Assembly (NCBI RefSeq): GCF_031085295.1
Contig: NZ_JAVFWO010000002.1
Coordinates: 310,001-374,000 of the forward strand
Length of the DNA stretch: 64,000 nucleotides
DNA from: Microbacterium psychrotolerans
Lineage (GTDB): Bacteria > Actinomycetota > Actinomycetes > Actinomycetales > Microbacteriaceae
Reading direction: 5' to 3'
A model generated the notes under the pieces. It ran no database searches. It was not told where the DNA came from and saw only the letters and a list, made by a program, of their open reading frames with translations. Position numbers and translations under genes: made by a program. Of this stretch, positions 17,556-28,175 are shown in pieces; within the stretch, counting starts at the first letter, position 1, and every line of letters starts with the position of its first letter.

Positions 17556-20131
17556 CGGCGCACCTCCAGTGTCGTTCCGGCGATGAGCACACGCGAATCG
17601 GCGCGCTCGTCCTCGGTCGCGGGTCGGGGCTGTCCGCGCTCGGCGGTGTAGGCGAGCGAGGGGTCGGGAGTCGTCGGCGCGTTAACGAAGGAGGCGAACC
17701 GGCGCAGCTTCTCGGGATCCTCGAGCGTGGCCTTCCACTCGTCCTCGTAGGAGTCCACGTGCGCGGCCATCGCGGCGTCGAGGTCGGCGCAGATGCCCAG
17801 GCTGTCGTCGAAGATCACGGCGCGGAGCCCTTCGATGCCCCCGTCCAGATCCTCGAACCACGGCGCCGTCCGCTGCAGGCGGTCGGCGGTGAAGATGTAG
17901 TACATCAGGAAGCGGTCGATCGCGGTGAGCAGCTCTTCGTCGCTGAGGCCCTCGGCCAGCAGCACCGCGTGGCGCGGAGTGAAGCCGCCGTTGCCGCCGA
18001 CGTACATGTTCCAGCCCGCCTCGGTCGCGATGACCCCGACGTCCTTGCCGCGCGCCTCCGCGCACTCGCGGGCGCAGCCCGAGACGCCGAGCTTGATCTT
18101 GTGCGGTGAGCGCAGGCCGCGGTAGCGCAGCTCCAGCTGCACCGCCATGCCGACGGAGTCCTGCACGCCGTACCGGCACCACGTGGACCCGACGCACGAC
18201 TTCACCGTGCGCAGCGACTTGCCGTAGGCGTGTCCGGACTCGAACCCCGCCTCGACGAGGCGCTGCCAGATGTCGGGCAGCTGCTCGAGCCGGGCGCCGA
18301 ACATGTCGATGCGCTGCCCACCGGTGATCTTGGTGTACAGGCCGAAGTCCTTCGCGACCTGGCCGATCACGACGAGCCCCTCAGGGGTGATCTCTCCGCC
18401 CGGGATGCGGGGGACCACCGAGTAGCTGCCGTCCTTCTGCAGGTTGGCCATCACATGGTCGTTGGTGTCCTGCAGCGTCGCGTTCTCGCCGTCGAGAACG
18501 TGCCCGCGCACCAGCGTCGAGAGGATGCTCGCGAGCGCCGGCTTGCAGATGTCGCAGCCGCGGCCGGTGCCGAAGCGCTCGATCACGGCGCTGAAGGTCG
18601 TCAGCCCCGACACGCGGACGGCGTCGAACAGCTGGCGGCGCGACATGTCGAAGTGCTCGCAGATCGCGTTGCTCAGCGCCGCACCCGTCTTCGCGAGCTC
18701 CGTGCCGACGATCTTCTTGACCATCATGACGCACGAGCCGCAGGCGGCTCCCGCCTTCGTGCACGCCTTGATGCCGGCGACGTCCGTGCAGCCCTCGTCA
18801 TGGACCGCGTGCCGGATCCGGCCGGCGGTGACGCTGTTGCACGAGCACACGAGCGCGTCGTCGGGGAGATCGCCGGTGGGAGCCGCGACGCCGCCCTCGG
18901 GCATGAGGTAGGCGGCCGGGTCGCCGCCGAGCGCGCCGCCCACGAGGGGCCGCAGCGAGCCGTAGGCCGATGCGTCGCCGACGAGGATGCCGCCGAGCAG
19001 TGTCTTCGCGTCGTCAGAGAGCACGAGCTTCTTGTAGACGCCGGCCACCGGGTCGGCGTATGTGACATCGAGGGCGCCCGGGGTCTCGGCGAAGGCGTCG
19101 CCGAAGCTCGCCACATCGACGCCCGACAGCTTCAGCTTCGTCGACAGGTCGTAGCCGGGGAACGACGCCTCGCCGCCGAGCAGACGGGTCGCGGCGACCT
19201 CCGCCATCGCGTAGCCCGGTGCGACCAGTCCGACGCACATGCCGTCGTAGTTGGCGACCTCGCCGATCGCGAGGACCCGCGGGTCGGAGGTCTGGCACCC
19301 GTCGTCGATCAGCACGCCGCCGCGCTCGTGCACGTCGAGGCCCGCACTGCGGGCCAGCTCGTCGCGCGGCCGCACGCCGACCGTGAACACGACGACGTCG
19401 GTGCGTGCATAGGAGCCGTCGCGGAACTCGAGGCCGGTCACCTGGCCCGACCGGTCAGGGTCCAGTCGCGTCGTCACCGTCTCGGTCTTGACGGCGATTC
19501 CCCGCGATTCGATCAGCCGGCGGAGCGCGTTGCCGCCGGGCAGATCCAGCTGGGCCGACATCAGACGGTCGGAGGACTGCACCACGGTGCAGGCGACGTC
19601 GAGCCCCTGGAGGGCACCAGCTGCCTCGAGCCCCAGCAGGCCGCCGCCGATGACGGTGCCCACGAGCGGTCGACCGAGCTCGGCCGAACGTCGCTGCACG
19701 AAGTCCTCGAGCTTCTCGACGTCGTCGAGGGTGCGGTAGACGAAGCAGCCCTCCAGGCCGAAACCGTCGACAGCGAGCCGCGCGGCGTAGGAGCCGGTCG
19801 CGAGCACGAGCCGGTCGTAGGCGACGCTCGTGCCGCTGCGCGTCGTCACGCGGCGCGCCGCGCGATCGATGCGGGTCACGGCATCGCCGCGGAGGAAGCG
19901 CACGCGGCTGTCTTCGAGGACCGAGCGCTCGAGCTCGAGATCCTCGGCGGACGCCCCGGCGAAGAAGCCGGTGAGCCCGACCCGGTCGTACGGGTGACGC
20001 TGCTCCTCGGCGATCAGCGTGATGTGCCACTGCTCGCCCGCTCGGCTCAGCAGGCTCTCGACGAATCGGTGAGCGACCATGCCCGCGCCGACGACCACCA
20101 CATGGGTGCCGAGGGCAGGGGTGTCGCTCAT
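17552..20131 (-). CDS. nirB: NADH-dependent nitrite reductase large subunit NirB
   Basis: Assimilatory siroheme nitrite reductase, 859 residues from the ATG at 20131. An FAD/NAD-binding disulfide-oxidoreductase domain is N-terminal (HVVVVGAGMVAHRFVESL), followed by a BFD-like 2Fe-2S domain (CSCNSVTAG ... CTKAGAACGSC). The siroheme/4Fe-4S half comes next, with CVGSTWC and CARECAEARG supplying the four cluster cysteines. The N-terminus at 20131 matches the family. However, an in-frame ATG at 20209 has a far stronger ribosome-binding site (GAGGAGGAG) and would add 26 residues. First gene of nirB-nirD-cobA-nnaR, all joined by 4-base overlaps. Confidence 0.95.
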   Translation of the reverse strand: MSDTPALGTHVVVVGAGMVAHRFVESLLSRAGEQWHITLIAEEQRHPYDRVGLTGFFAGASAEDLELERSVLEDSRVRFLRGDAVTRIDRAARRVTTRSGTSVAYDRLVLATGSYAARLAVDGFGLEGCFVYRTLDDVEKLEDFVQRRSAELGRPLVGTVIGGGLLGLEAAGALQGLDVACTVVQSSDRLMSAQLDLPGGNALRRLIESRGIAVKTETVTTRLDPDRSGQVTGLEFRDGSYARTDVVVFTVGVRPRDELARSAGLDVHERGGVLIDDGCQTSDPRVLAIGEVANYDGMCVGLVAPGYAMAEVAATRLLGGEASFPGYDLSTKLKLSGVDVASFGDAFAETPGALDVTYADPVAGVYKKLVLSDDAKTLLGGILVGDASAYGSLRPLVGGALGGDPAAYLMPEGGVAAPTGDLPDDALVCSCNSVTAGRIRHAVHDEGCTDVAGIKACTKAGAACGSCVMMVKKIVGTELAKTGAALSNAICEHFDMSRRQLFDAVRVSGLTTFSAVIERFGTGRGCDICKPALASILSTLVRGHVLDGENATLQDTNDHVMANLQKDGSYSVVPRIPGGEITPEGLVVIGQVAKDFGLYTKITGGQRIDMFGARLEQLPDIWQRLVEAGFESGHAYGKSLRTVKSCVGSTWCRYGVQDSVGMAVQLELRYRGLRSPHKIKLGVSGCARECAEARGKDVGVIATEAGWNMYVGGNGGFTPRHAVLLAEGLSDEELLTAIDRFLMYYIFTADRLQRTAPWFEDLDGGIEGLRAVIFDDSLGICADLDAAMAAHVDSYEDEWKATLEDPEKLRRFASFVNAPTTPDPSLAYTAERGQPRPATEDERADSRVLIAGTTLEVRR

Positions 20132-20257
20132 GTGGTCACCGTACGCGGCTGATGTTGCAGCAGCGTCAGCGTCATGTTTCCGGCTGTCGACACGATCCCG
20201 GTGGGCCATGGCTCCTCCTCGTGGGGCGAAGGTCTCGGTGATCCAGACGCTACGAGG

Positions 20258-20312
20258 GCGGTGTTTCACCCCCCGACCGCCCACCGTTACCCCGAGCGAA
20301 CGTTTCTCTCAC
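20258..20312 (-). promoter_or_regulatory. Candidate operator array upstream of nirB
   Basis: The 313-base gap between nirB and glgX holds the minus-strand element GAAACACCGC at 20267-20258. It is followed on the plus strand by GTTAC (20286), CGAAC (20297) and CTCAC (20308), spaced 11 bases apart. The layout and the 18-base spacer to GTTAC are the same as upstream of narK. The element is 48 bases above the alternative nirB start at 20209. The rest of the gap holds only the glgX promoter (TAGGGT at 20413-20418). Confidence 0.55.
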
Positions 20313-20444
20313 AGCCCGAGCGGCAGGGGTGTGAGAACGGCGTGGTCGACCACGCGCATACCGTGTCTCCGGCGCCGGGCACCACCCCGAGCCTCCGTTC
20401 CCTTGCGCCCGCTAGGGTGAAGGCCCCGCCGAAATGGAGGTCGC

Positions 20445-22658
20445 ATGCAGATCTGGCCCGGTTCCCCGTATCCGCTGGGGGCGACGTTCGACGGCAGCGG
20501 CACCAACTTCGCGCTCTTCAGCGAAGGCGCCGAGCGCGTCGAACTCTGCCTCTTCGATGACGACGGCACCGAGACGCGCGTCGACCTCGTCGACGTCGAC
20601 GCCTTCGTGTACCACGGCTATCTGCCCTCCATCCAGCCGGGACAGCGCTACGGCTATCGGGTCCACGGAGAGTACGACCCCGCCTCAGGCAAGCGGTTCA
20701 ACGCGAACAAGCTGGTGCTCGACCCCTACGCCAAGGCGGTGGAAGGTCAGGTGCGGTGGGGGCAGGCCGTGTTCGGCTACGACTTCGGAGCGCCCGATTC
20801 GCGCAACGACGAAGACTCCGCGTCCCACCAGATGATGGGCGTCGTCGTGAATCCGTACTTCGACTGGAGCGGCGACCGGCTGCCGAAGACGCCGTACGCG
20901 GAGTCGTTCATCTACGAGGCCCACGTGCGCGGGCTGACGAAGCTGCACCCGGCGATCCCCGAGGAGATTCGCGGCACCTACAGCGCGATCGCGCATCCCG
21001 CGATCATCGAGCACCTCGAGAAGCTCGGCGTGACGGCGATCGAGCTCATGCCGGTCCACCAGTTCGTCAACGACTCGGGACTCGAGGAGAAGGGCCTCTC
21101 GAACTACTGGGGCTACAACACCATCGCGTTCTTCGCTCCGCAGAACACGTACTCCTCGAGCGGCGAGCGCGGCCAGCAGGTGCAGGAGTTCAAGGCCATG
21201 GTCAAGACCCTGCACGCTGCGGGCATCGAGGTGATCCTCGACGTCGTGTACAACCACACCGCCGAGGGCAACCATCTCGGCCCGACGCTCTCGATGCGCG
21301 GCATCGACAACGAGGCCTACTACCGTCTCGAAGACGACGACAAGCGCTACTACACCGACTACACCGGTACCGGGAACAGCCTCAACGTCGGCAACCCTCA
21401 CACGCTGCAGCTCATCATGGACTCGCTGCGGTACTGGGTGCTCGAGATGCACGTCGACGGGTTCCGCTTCGACCTCGCGTCGACGCTCGCCCGCGAGTTC
21501 TACGAGGTCGACCGCCTGTCGACCTTCTTCGAGCTGGTCCAGCAGGATCCCGTGGTGTCGCAGGTGAAGCTCATCGCCGAGCCCTGGGACGTCGGCCCGG
21601 GCGGCTACCAGGTCGGCAACTTCCCGCCGCAGTGGACGGAGTGGAACGGCAAGTACCGCGACACGGTGCGCGACTTCTGGCGGGGTGAGCCGGCGACCCT
21701 CGGCGAGTTCGCATCGCGACTCACCGGCTCGTCGGACCTCTACGAGCACTCGGGGCGCCGGCCGGTGGCATCCATCAACTTCGTCACCGCGCATGACGGA
21801 TTCACTCTGCGTGATCTCGTCTCGTACAACGAGAAGCACAACGAGGCCAACGGGGAGGACAACCGCGACGGCGCCGATGACAACCGCTCGTGGAACGGCG
21901 GCGTCGAAGGGCCGACGGACGATCCGGGCGTGCTGGCGCTGCGTGCCCGTCAGCAGCGGAACTTCATCGCGACGCTGATGCTCTCGCAGGGCGTTCCGAT
22001 GCTGCTGCACGGCGATGAGCTCGGCCGCACCCAGAGCGGCAACAACAACGGCTACGCGCAGGACAACGAGGTCACGTGGGTCGACTGGTCGGCGCCCGAC
22101 CAGCCGCTGCTCGAATTCACCGCGGCCCTGGCGCGGCTGCGTCGTGAGCATCCCACGTTCCGTCGCCGTCGCTTCTTCGACGGACGCCCGGTGCGCCGCG
22201 AAGAGGGCGCGCCGATTCCCGACATCGTGTGGGCGCGTCCCGACGGTTCGCAGATGCAGCCGGAGGACTGGGGGTCGGGCTTCGGCCGCGCCGTCGCGGT
22301 GTTCCTCAACGGCGGCGGCATCCGCGAGCGCGACCGCCGCGGCGAAGCGATCTCGGACCGCCATTTCATCGTGCTCTTCAACGCCGGAGACGACCCGGTG
22401 GACTTCCTGATCCCGGCGGTCGAGTTCAGTCCGAAGTGGGACGTCATCGTCGACACTGCGGGGCTTCACGCCAACACCGAGCCCATCGAGCCGGGGTCGA
22501 CGCTGGCGGTTCCCGCCCGGTCGCTGATGGTGCTGCGAGAGCACGAGCTGCCTGAGCCGGAGGTCGACCACTCCGTGGCGGCGTCGCTCGCGGCCGCGAA
22601 TCCGGTCGGACCGGACGAGGTGCGCGGTGCCGCTCCGCGCGCAGAGCTCCGCCACTGA
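20445..22658 (+). CDS. glgX: Glycogen debranching enzyme GlgX (isoamylase type)
   Basis: A 737-residue GH13 isoamylase-like enzyme that hydrolyses alpha-1,6 branches of glycogen or limit dextrin. It has an N-terminal CBM48-type domain (PLGATFDGSGTNFALFSE) and a catalytic barrel with VVYNHTAEG, the nucleophile Asp in GFRFDLASTL (about residue 343), the acid Glu in LIAEPWDVG and NFVTAHDGFTL. It starts the glgX-treY-treZ run, with 16 bases to treY. The products, linear maltodextrins, are the substrates of TreY. ATG preceded by TGGAGG. A second, shorter GlgX homologue is at 51252-53336. Confidence 0.95.
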   Translation: MQIWPGSPYPLGATFDGSGTNFALFSEGAERVELCLFDDDGTETRVDLVDVDAFVYHGYLPSIQPGQRYGYRVHGEYDPASGKRFNANKLVLDPYAKAVEGQVRWGQAVFGYDFGAPDSRNDEDSASHQMMGVVVNPYFDWSGDRLPKTPYAESFIYEAHVRGLTKLHPAIPEEIRGTYSAIAHPAIIEHLEKLGVTAIELMPVHQFVNDSGLEEKGLSNYWGYNTIAFFAPQNTYSSSGERGQQVQEFKAMVKTLHAAGIEVILDVVYNHTAEGNHLGPTLSMRGIDNEAYYRLEDDDKRYYTDYTGTGNSLNVGNPHTLQLIMDSLRYWVLEMHVDGFRFDLASTLAREFYEVDRLSTFFELVQQDPVVSQVKLIAEPWDVGPGGYQVGNFPPQWTEWNGKYRDTVRDFWRGEPATLGEFASRLTGSSDLYEHSGRRPVASINFVTAHDGFTLRDLVSYNEKHNEANGEDNRDGADDNRSWNGGVEGPTDDPGVLALRARQQRNFIATLMLSQGVPMLLHGDELGRTQSGNNNGYAQDNEVTWVDWSAPDQPLLEFTAALARLRREHPTFRRRRFFDGRPVRREEGAPIPDIVWARPDGSQMQPEDWGSGFGRAVAVFLNGGGIRERDRRGEAISDRHFIVLFNAGDDPVDFLIPAVEFSPKWDVIVDTAGLHANTEPIEPGSTLAVPARSLMVLREHELPEPEVDHSVAASLAAANPVGPDEVRGAAPRAELRH

Positions 22659-22674
22659 GAGGATCTGAAGAGCC

Positions 22675-25020
22675 ATGCCGACGTCGCGTCCGGCCTCCAC
22701 GTATCGTCTGCAGATCCGTCCGTCGTTCACGCTCGACGACGCCGTCGCGCTCCGCGACTACCTGAGCGATCTCGGCGTCGACTGGGTGTACTTCTCGCCC
22801 CTCCTCACCTCTTCCGAGGGGTCCGACCACGGCTACGACGTCGTCGATCCGACGTCCGTCGACCTCTCACGAGGCGGCAGGGCGGCGCTCGAGCGTGCGG
22901 CCCACGCCTTCCACGAGGCCGGTCGCGGCATCCTCGTCGACATCGTCCCGAACCATGTCGGCGTCGCGCGCCCCGAGGAGAACCCGTGGTGGTGGGATCT
23001 GCTGACGCATGGTCGCCGGTCGCGCTGGGCTGATGCCTTCGACATCGACTGGGACTTCGGCGGAGGCAAGGTACGGCTGCCGGTCCTCGGCGAAGCCCCG
23101 CAGCAGGCGGCGGCGGCCGGCACCCTCCGCGTCGAGGACGGCGAACTGCGCTACTACGACCACCGTTTCCCGCTCGCGCCGGAGAGCGCGGGATCCGACG
23201 CGGACGACGTGCTGGCCGTGCACGCGCGCCAGCACTACGAGCTCATGTCGTGGCGCCGAGAGGCCTCCGACCTCAACTACCGCCGGTTCTTCGGCGTCTC
23301 GAGTCTCGCAGCGGTGCGTGTCGAGGACCCGGCGGTGTTCGAGGCCAGCCACGGCGAGATCGGCAGCTGGTTCGCCGACGGCCTGGTCGACGGCCTGCGA
23401 GTGGATCATCCCGACGGTCTGCGTGCCCCGGTCGAGTACCTGGAACGCCTGGACGCGCTCACCGGCGGCGCCTACGTCATCGTGGAGAAGATCCTCGAGC
23501 ACGGCGAGGCGCTGCCGCAGTTCTTCGCGACCGACGGCACGACGGGCTACGAGGCGCTCGCCGCGATCGACCGGGTGTTCGTGGATGCCGCCGGCGAAGC
23601 ACAGCTGGACGCCGTCGACGCGCGGCTGCGCGAGCGCTCGAACCTCCCCTCGGCGATGCCGTGGTCCGAGACGATTGCGGCGACGAAGCGCGCGATCGGC
23701 GAGGGGATCCTGCGCTCCGAGGTGCGCCGGCTCGCCCGTGACCTCGGAGCGCCCGACGATGCGGCGACCGAGGACGCGCTCGTCGAGCTGCTCGCACGCT
23801 TTCCGGTGTATCGCTCCTATCTGCCGGCGGGCCGCGAGCACCTGGACGCGGCCGAGGCCGCCGCCCGCGCGCACCGACCCGACCTGGCCGCGACGTTCGA
23901 GGCGGTCCTGCCGGCGCTCGCGGACCCGCAGCATCCCGCCGCCCTCCGCTTCCAGCAGACCAGCGGCATGGTGATGGCGAAGGGCGTCGAAGACACGGCG
24001 TTCTACCGGGCGACGCGTCTCGGGACGCTCACCGAGGTGGGCGCCGATCCCTCCGTGTTCGCGCTGTCGATCGACGAGTTCCACGCCGCCCAGGCCGCAC
24101 GCCACGCCGCCTGGCCGCACTCGATGACGACCCTGTCGACGCACGACACCAAGCGGGGCGAAGACGTGCGCGCGCGGCTGGCGGTGCTCTCCGAGATCCC
24201 CGAGAGGTGGGGTGAGGTGCTGCAGAATCTGACGGATGCCGCCACCACCGGCCACGGACCCTTCGACGCCCTGCTCTGGCAGGCAATCGTGGGTGCCTGG
24301 CCGGCATCGCGTGAGCGGCTGCGCGCATATGCCGAGAAGGCGGCGCGCGAGGCCGGCGAGGCCACTTCGTGGCTGGAGCCGGACGCGGCGTTCGAGCGCC
24401 GCCTCCACGCGGCGGTCGACGCGGCCTTCGACGACCCCGCGGTGACGGCGCGCCTGGAGACCTTCGTCTCCGAGATCGAGGGCGCCGGCTGGTCCAACGG
24501 ACTGTCGGCGAAGCTGCTCCAGCTCACCGGTCCCGGCGTCCCCGACGTCTATCAGGGCAGCGAGCTGTGGGAGCAGAGCCTCGTCGACCCCGACAACCGC
24601 AGGGCCGTCGACTTCGACGAACGCCGTCGGCTGCTGTCACGCATCGACGCGGGCGAGCAGCCGATCGTCGACCGGAGCGGTGCGGCGAAGCTGCTCGTCA
24701 CCTCCCGCGCCCTGCGGCTCCGCCGCGACCGTCCGGACCTGTTCACGCGCTATACGCCGATGACGGTGGTCGGCGTGGCCGCCGAGCATGCGATCGCGGC
24801 AGACCGCGGCGGCGCGGTGGCGGTGGCGACGCGTCGCCCGGTCGGGCTGGCACGGCGCGGTGAGGCGACCGGATCCCCGTGGGGTGACACGGTTCTGCTG
24901 CGGCACGCCGGACCGACCACCGACGTGCTCACCGGGCGGTCGTTCACGGGTCACATCGCGTTGGCGGAGCTGCTCGACGTCTATCCGGTCGCGCTGCTCA
25001 TCCCGGGGGAGCAGTCATGA
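22675..25020 (+). CDS. treY: Malto-oligosyltrehalose synthase TreY
   Basis: Rearranges the reducing-end alpha-1,4 bond of a maltodextrin to an alpha,alpha-1,1 bond, the first step of the TreY/TreZ trehalose route. The 781 residues begin with the hallmark [17 protein letters not shown] and [18 protein letters not shown]. They contain DIVPNHVGV, the catalytic [10 protein letters not shown] and VEKILEHGE, and [13 protein letters not shown] toward the end. It sits between glgX and treZ; its stop overlaps the treZ ATG (ATGA). No anomalies. Confidence 0.97.
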   Translation: MPTSRPASTYRLQIRPSFTLDDAVALRDYLSDLGVDWVYFSPLLTSSEGSDHGYDVVDPTSVDLSRGGRAALERAAHAFHEAGRGILVDIVPNHVGVARPEENPWWWDLLTHGRRSRWADAFDIDWDFGGGKVRLPVLGEAPQQAAAAGTLRVEDGELRYYDHRFPLAPESAGSDADDVLAVHARQHYELMSWRREASDLNYRRFFGVSSLAAVRVEDPAVFEASHGEIGSWFADGLVDGLRVDHPDGLRAPVEYLERLDALTGGAYVIVEKILEHGEALPQFFATDGTTGYEALAAIDRVFVDAAGEAQLDAVDARLRERSNLPSAMPWSETIAATKRAIGEGILRSEVRRLARDLGAPDDAATEDALVELLARFPVYRSYLPAGREHLDAAEAAARAHRPDLAATFEAVLPALADPQHPAALRFQQTSGMVMAKGVEDTAFYRATRLGTLTEVGADPSVFALSIDEFHAAQAARHAAWPHSMTTLSTHDTKRGEDVRARLAVLSEIPERWGEVLQNLTDAATTGHGPFDALLWQAIVGAWPASRERLRAYAEKAAREAGEATSWLEPDAAFERRLHAAVDAAFDDPAVTARLETFVSEIEGAGWSNGLSAKLLQLTGPGVPDVYQGSELWEQSLVDPDNRRAVDFDERRRLLSRIDAGEQPIVDRSGAAKLLVTSRALRLRRDRPDLFTRYTPMTVVGVAAEHAIAADRGGAVAVATRRPVGLARRGEATGSPWGDTVLLRHAGPTTDVLTGRSFTGHIALAELLDVYPVALLIPGEQS

Positions 25021-26750
25021 TCCCCGAAGTCTGGGCTCCGCGGGCGACGAGAGTCGCGCTGCGTGCGCCCGGTCGCGGCGCCGACAGCCCGATGACTCAC
25101 GTGGGCGGGGGCTGGTGGCGCGCCGGCATCGAGCTGGGGCACGGCGACGAGTACGGCTTCGTCCTGGACGACGCGACGGTCGCACGGCCCGATCCGCGAT
25201 CACGGCGGCAGCCCCGCGGTGTGCACGAGCTGAGCGCCGTCTTCGACCCGGGCCGCCACGAGTGGAACGACAGCGCGTGGACCGGGCGGCAGCTCGCCGG
25301 GGGAGTCATCTACGAGCTGCACGTGGGGACCTTCACGCCGGAGGGGACGCTGGATGCCGCCGCCCGGAAGCTCGGACACCTCGTCGAGCTCGGCATCGAC
25401 TTCGTCGAGCTGCTGCCGGTCAACGGGTTCAACGGCGCGCACAACTGGGGCTACGACGGCGTGCTCTGGTACGTCGTCCATGAGCCGTACGGCGGGCCGG
25501 CCGCATACCAGCGCTTCGTCGACGCGTGCCATGCGGCCGGGCTCGGCGTGATCCAGGACGTCGTCTACAACCACCTCGGCCCGAGCGGCAACTATCTGCC
25601 CGAGTTCGGACCGTATCTGCGCGACGCGGAGTCGAACACCTGGGGGTCCTCCGTCGACCTCGACGAGCCCGAGGTCCGCCGCTACATCGTCGAGAACGCG
25701 CTGATGTGGCTGCGCGACCACCACGTCGACGGCCTGCGGCTCGACGCCGTGCACGCCCTGAAGGACGAGGGCCCCGTCCACGTCCTGCAGGAGCTCGCGG
25801 AGTCCGTCGACGCGCTCAGCGCACACCTCGGCAGGCCGCTCACGCTCATCGCGGAATCCGACCTGAACGATGCGCGCCTGATCTCGGCGCGCGAGGCCGG
25901 AGGCTACGGGCTCACGGCGCAGTGGAGCGACGACTACCACCACGCGCTGCACGTGGCGCTGACGGGGGAGACCAGCGGCTACTACGCCGACTTCGCCTCC
26001 CTCGAGTCGCTCGCGAAGGCGGCCACCCGCGGCTTCTTCCACGACGGCACCTGGTCGTCGTTCCGGGGTCGGGCGCACGGCCACCCCATCGACCGGCGCA
26101 TCCCCACCTGGCGACTCGTTACTTTCTCGCAGGATCACGATCAGATCGGCAACCGGGCCGCCGGCGACCGCCTCTCGCAGACGCTCGACGAAGGCGGTCT
26201 CGCGATCGCCGCGGTCCTCACGGTTCTCGCGCCGTTCACGCCGATGCTGTTCATGGGCGAGGAATGGGCCGCCTCCACACCCTGGCAGTTCTTCACCTCC
26301 CACCCCGAGCCCGAACTCGGCGCGGCCACCGCGCGCGGGCGCAAGGCGGAGTTCGCGCGGATGGGCTGGGACGAGTCCGTCGTTCCCGACCCGCAGGATC
26401 CCGAGACGTTCCGGCGCTCCACCCTGCGGTGGGAGGAGAAGGATGCCGGCAGCCACGCGAGCGTCCTCGCCCTCTACCGCGAGCTCCTCGCGCTGCGACG
26501 GGAGCGCCCCGAGCTCGCCGACCCCGACTTCCGCCACATCGCGGCCATCGCCGACGACGGAGCACGCTGGTTCCGGCTCGATCGCGGCGGCACGGAGATC
26601 GTCGTCAACTTCTCGACCGAGCTCCTCCACCTGCCGGTGAGCGGCCCGGGGCGGATACTGCTGTCGACGGATCCGGCAGCGTCGGCGGACGAGGGGACGC
26701 TCGCGCTGCCTCCGCGCTCAGCGCTCGTGGTCGCGACCGGAGTGGGCTGA
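25017..26750 (+). CDS. treZ: Malto-oligosyltrehalose trehalohydrolase TreZ
   Basis: Releases trehalose from the maltooligosyl-trehalose made by TreY. In the 577 residues an N-terminal beta domain precedes the GH13 barrel, with [30 protein letters not shown], the nucleophile in [10 protein letters not shown], the acid in LIAESDLND and the QDHDQIGNR motif. Translation is probably coupled to treY by the ATGA overlap. It converges with map with only 2 bases between stops, and no terminator is visible there. Confidence 0.97.
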   Translation: MIPEVWAPRATRVALRAPGRGADSPMTHVGGGWWRAGIELGHGDEYGFVLDDATVARPDPRSRRQPRGVHELSAVFDPGRHEWNDSAWTGRQLAGGVIYELHVGTFTPEGTLDAAARKLGHLVELGIDFVELLPVNGFNGAHNWGYDGVLWYVVHEPYGGPAAYQRFVDACHAAGLGVIQDVVYNHLGPSGNYLPEFGPYLRDAESNTWGSSVDLDEPEVRRYIVENALMWLRDHHVDGLRLDAVHALKDEGPVHVLQELAESVDALSAHLGRPLTLIAESDLNDARLISAREAGGYGLTAQWSDDYHHALHVALTGETSGYYADFASLESLAKAATRGFFHDGTWSSFRGRAHGHPIDRRIPTWRLVTFSQDHDQIGNRAAGDRLSQTLDEGGLAIAAVLTVLAPFTPMLFMGEEWAASTPWQFFTSHPEPELGAATARGRKAEFARMGWDESVVPDPQDPETFRRSTLRWEEKDAGSHASVLALYRELLALRRERPELADPDFRHIAAIADDGARWFRLDRGGTEIVVNFSTELLHLPVSGPGRILLSTDPAASADEGTLALPPRSALVVATGVG

Positions 26751-26752
26751 GG

Positions 26753-27535
26753 TCAGCGGACGCCGAGCCACGAACGGTCCGAGAGCACGATCGGGCCGTC
26801 ATCGGTGATCGCGACGGTGTGCTCCGAGTGGGCACCGCGCGACCCGTCGACCGAGCGGAGCGTCCAGCCGTCCGGGTCGGTGATGAGCTCGTCCGTCGTC
26901 TGCAGGAACCACGGCTCGAGGGCGAGCACGAGTCCTGCCCGCAACGGGTAGCCCCGCCCGGCCTTGCCGTCGTTGGCCACATGCGGGTCGCCGTGCATCT
27001 CGCGACCTACGCCGTGCCCGCCGAAGTCCGTATTGATGGAGTACCCGTCGCCATGGGCGACGGCGGCGATGGCTGCGGAGATGTCGCCGATGCGGTTGCC
27101 CACCGTCGCCGCCGCGATTGCGGCATCCAGCGCCCGCTCCGTCGTGTCGATCAGCGCGAGGTCCTCGTCACGGGGTGTGCCCACGACGAAGGAGACCGCG
27201 GAATCGGCGACCCAGCCGTCGATCGACACGGCGAAGTCGAGCGACACCAGATCCCCGTCGCGGAGGGCGTAGTCGAACGGCAGTCCGTGCAGCACCGCGT
27301 CGTTCACCGAGGTGCAGATGACCTTGCCGAACGGGCGGGCGCCGAAGGACGGGTGGTAATCGATGTAGCACGACTCGGCACCGGCCCGGCGGATCAGCTC
27401 GTGGGCTCGGCGGTCGATCGCCAGGAGGTTCGTGCCCACCTTGGTCTCGTCGCGCAGCGTCGCGAGCGTCTCGGCGACGAATCGCCCGGCGGGCTTCATC
27501 GCCTCGATCTCGGCAGGGGTGCGCAACTCGATCAT
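26753..27535 (-). CDS. map: Type I methionine aminopeptidase
   Basis: Removes the initiator methionine from nascent proteins. The 260-residue sequence has the five metal ligands of the pita-bread fold: SLDFAVSIDGWVADSA (two Asp), the His in GHGVGREMHGDPHV, and the Glu in VLALEPWF and HSEHTV. The ATG at 27535 follows GAGGAAG; a longer frame starting 48 bases upstream has no similarity. It appears monocistronic. There is no N-terminal SH3-binding zinc finger, as in the shorter of the two usual actinobacterial isoforms. Confidence 0.96.
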   Translation of the reverse strand: MIELRTPAEIEAMKPAGRFVAETLATLRDETKVGTNLLAIDRRAHELIRRAGAESCYIDYHPSFGARPFGKVICTSVNDAVLHGLPFDYALRDGDLVSLDFAVSIDGWVADSAVSFVVGTPRDEDLALIDTTERALDAAIAAATVGNRIGDISAAIAAVAHGDGYSINTDFGGHGVGREMHGDPHVANDGKAGRGYPLRAGLVLALEPWFLQTTDELITDPDGWTLRSVDGSRGAHSEHTVAITDDGPIVLSDRSWLGVR

Positions 27536-27654
27536 GTGGAGCTTCCTCTCAGTCCTCCTCCATTCTGTCGGACTCGTCGCCACCGGGCTGGGAGGATGCC
27601 CCGTGGCACGCGGAACCGCGCCATGACCCGCATCGGCGGCGTAGCATCGGAGGC

Positions 27655-28149
27655 ATGTGGCTGCGTCGCGCGTTCTTCGGCTGGCTCATTCCGGCGGCCT
27701 TCCTGCTGCCACTGTGGCTCTTCGTCGGATGGGCCGTCTTCAACGCGGGCGGCTGGGCGTTCCTCTGGGTGCTGTTCCTCGCGATACCCGGCGTCTTCGT
27801 CTGGCAGCTGATCCTCACCCTTCTGGTGCGGGCACGCGGCACCGTCCGCGCCCATCGCGCCGTCTCGTGGTGGGACGTCCTCGGGTTCACCGTCTGGCAC
27901 TTGCTCGTCATCTCGCTCGGCTTCTTCGCCGAGGCCTGGTGGGCTCCTGTGATGGTCGTGACGATCCTGGCCGGTGTCGGGCTGTTCTGGCTCGAGCTGT
28001 GGCAGCTGTGGAGCGAGGCGCGGCCGTCGCGATTCGTCCTGCGCACCTCGGACGGCGTCGCCTACATCCCGGCGCAGACCGATGAGCCGCGCGCCGCGGA
28101 ACGCGATGTCATCATCATCTCCGAGAAGCAGACGCCGCCCGCGAGCTGA
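27655..28149 (+). CDS. Four-helix membrane protein of unknown function
   Basis: A 164-residue protein with four predicted membrane helices in the first 117 residues (around 10-28, 33-58, 75-93 and 95-117), very rich in Trp, Phe and Leu. A hydrophilic 45-residue cytoplasmic tail ends in EKQTPPAS. No catalytic motif is visible and I do not recognise the family. It sits between map and rplS. TAGCAT at 27642-27647 ends 7 bases before the ATG, with CGGAGG in between, so a leaderless or very short-leader message is likely. Confidence 0.8.
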   Translation: MWLRRAFFGWLIPAAFLLPLWLFVGWAVFNAGGWAFLWVLFLAIPGVFVWQLILTLLVRARGTVRAHRAVSWWDVLGFTVWHLLVISLGFFAEAWWAPVMVVTILAGVGLFWLELWQLWSEARPSRFVLRTSDGVAYIPAQTDEPRAAERDVIIISEKQTPPAS

Positions 28150-28175
28150 CGCGTTTTGGCCGGGTGCGGCATCCA

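Noticed and set aside
18230..20152. A 640-codon plus-strand frame opposite nirB
   Set aside because: Antisense shadow rich in Ala, Arg, Val and His; NirB on the other strand has all cluster ligands.
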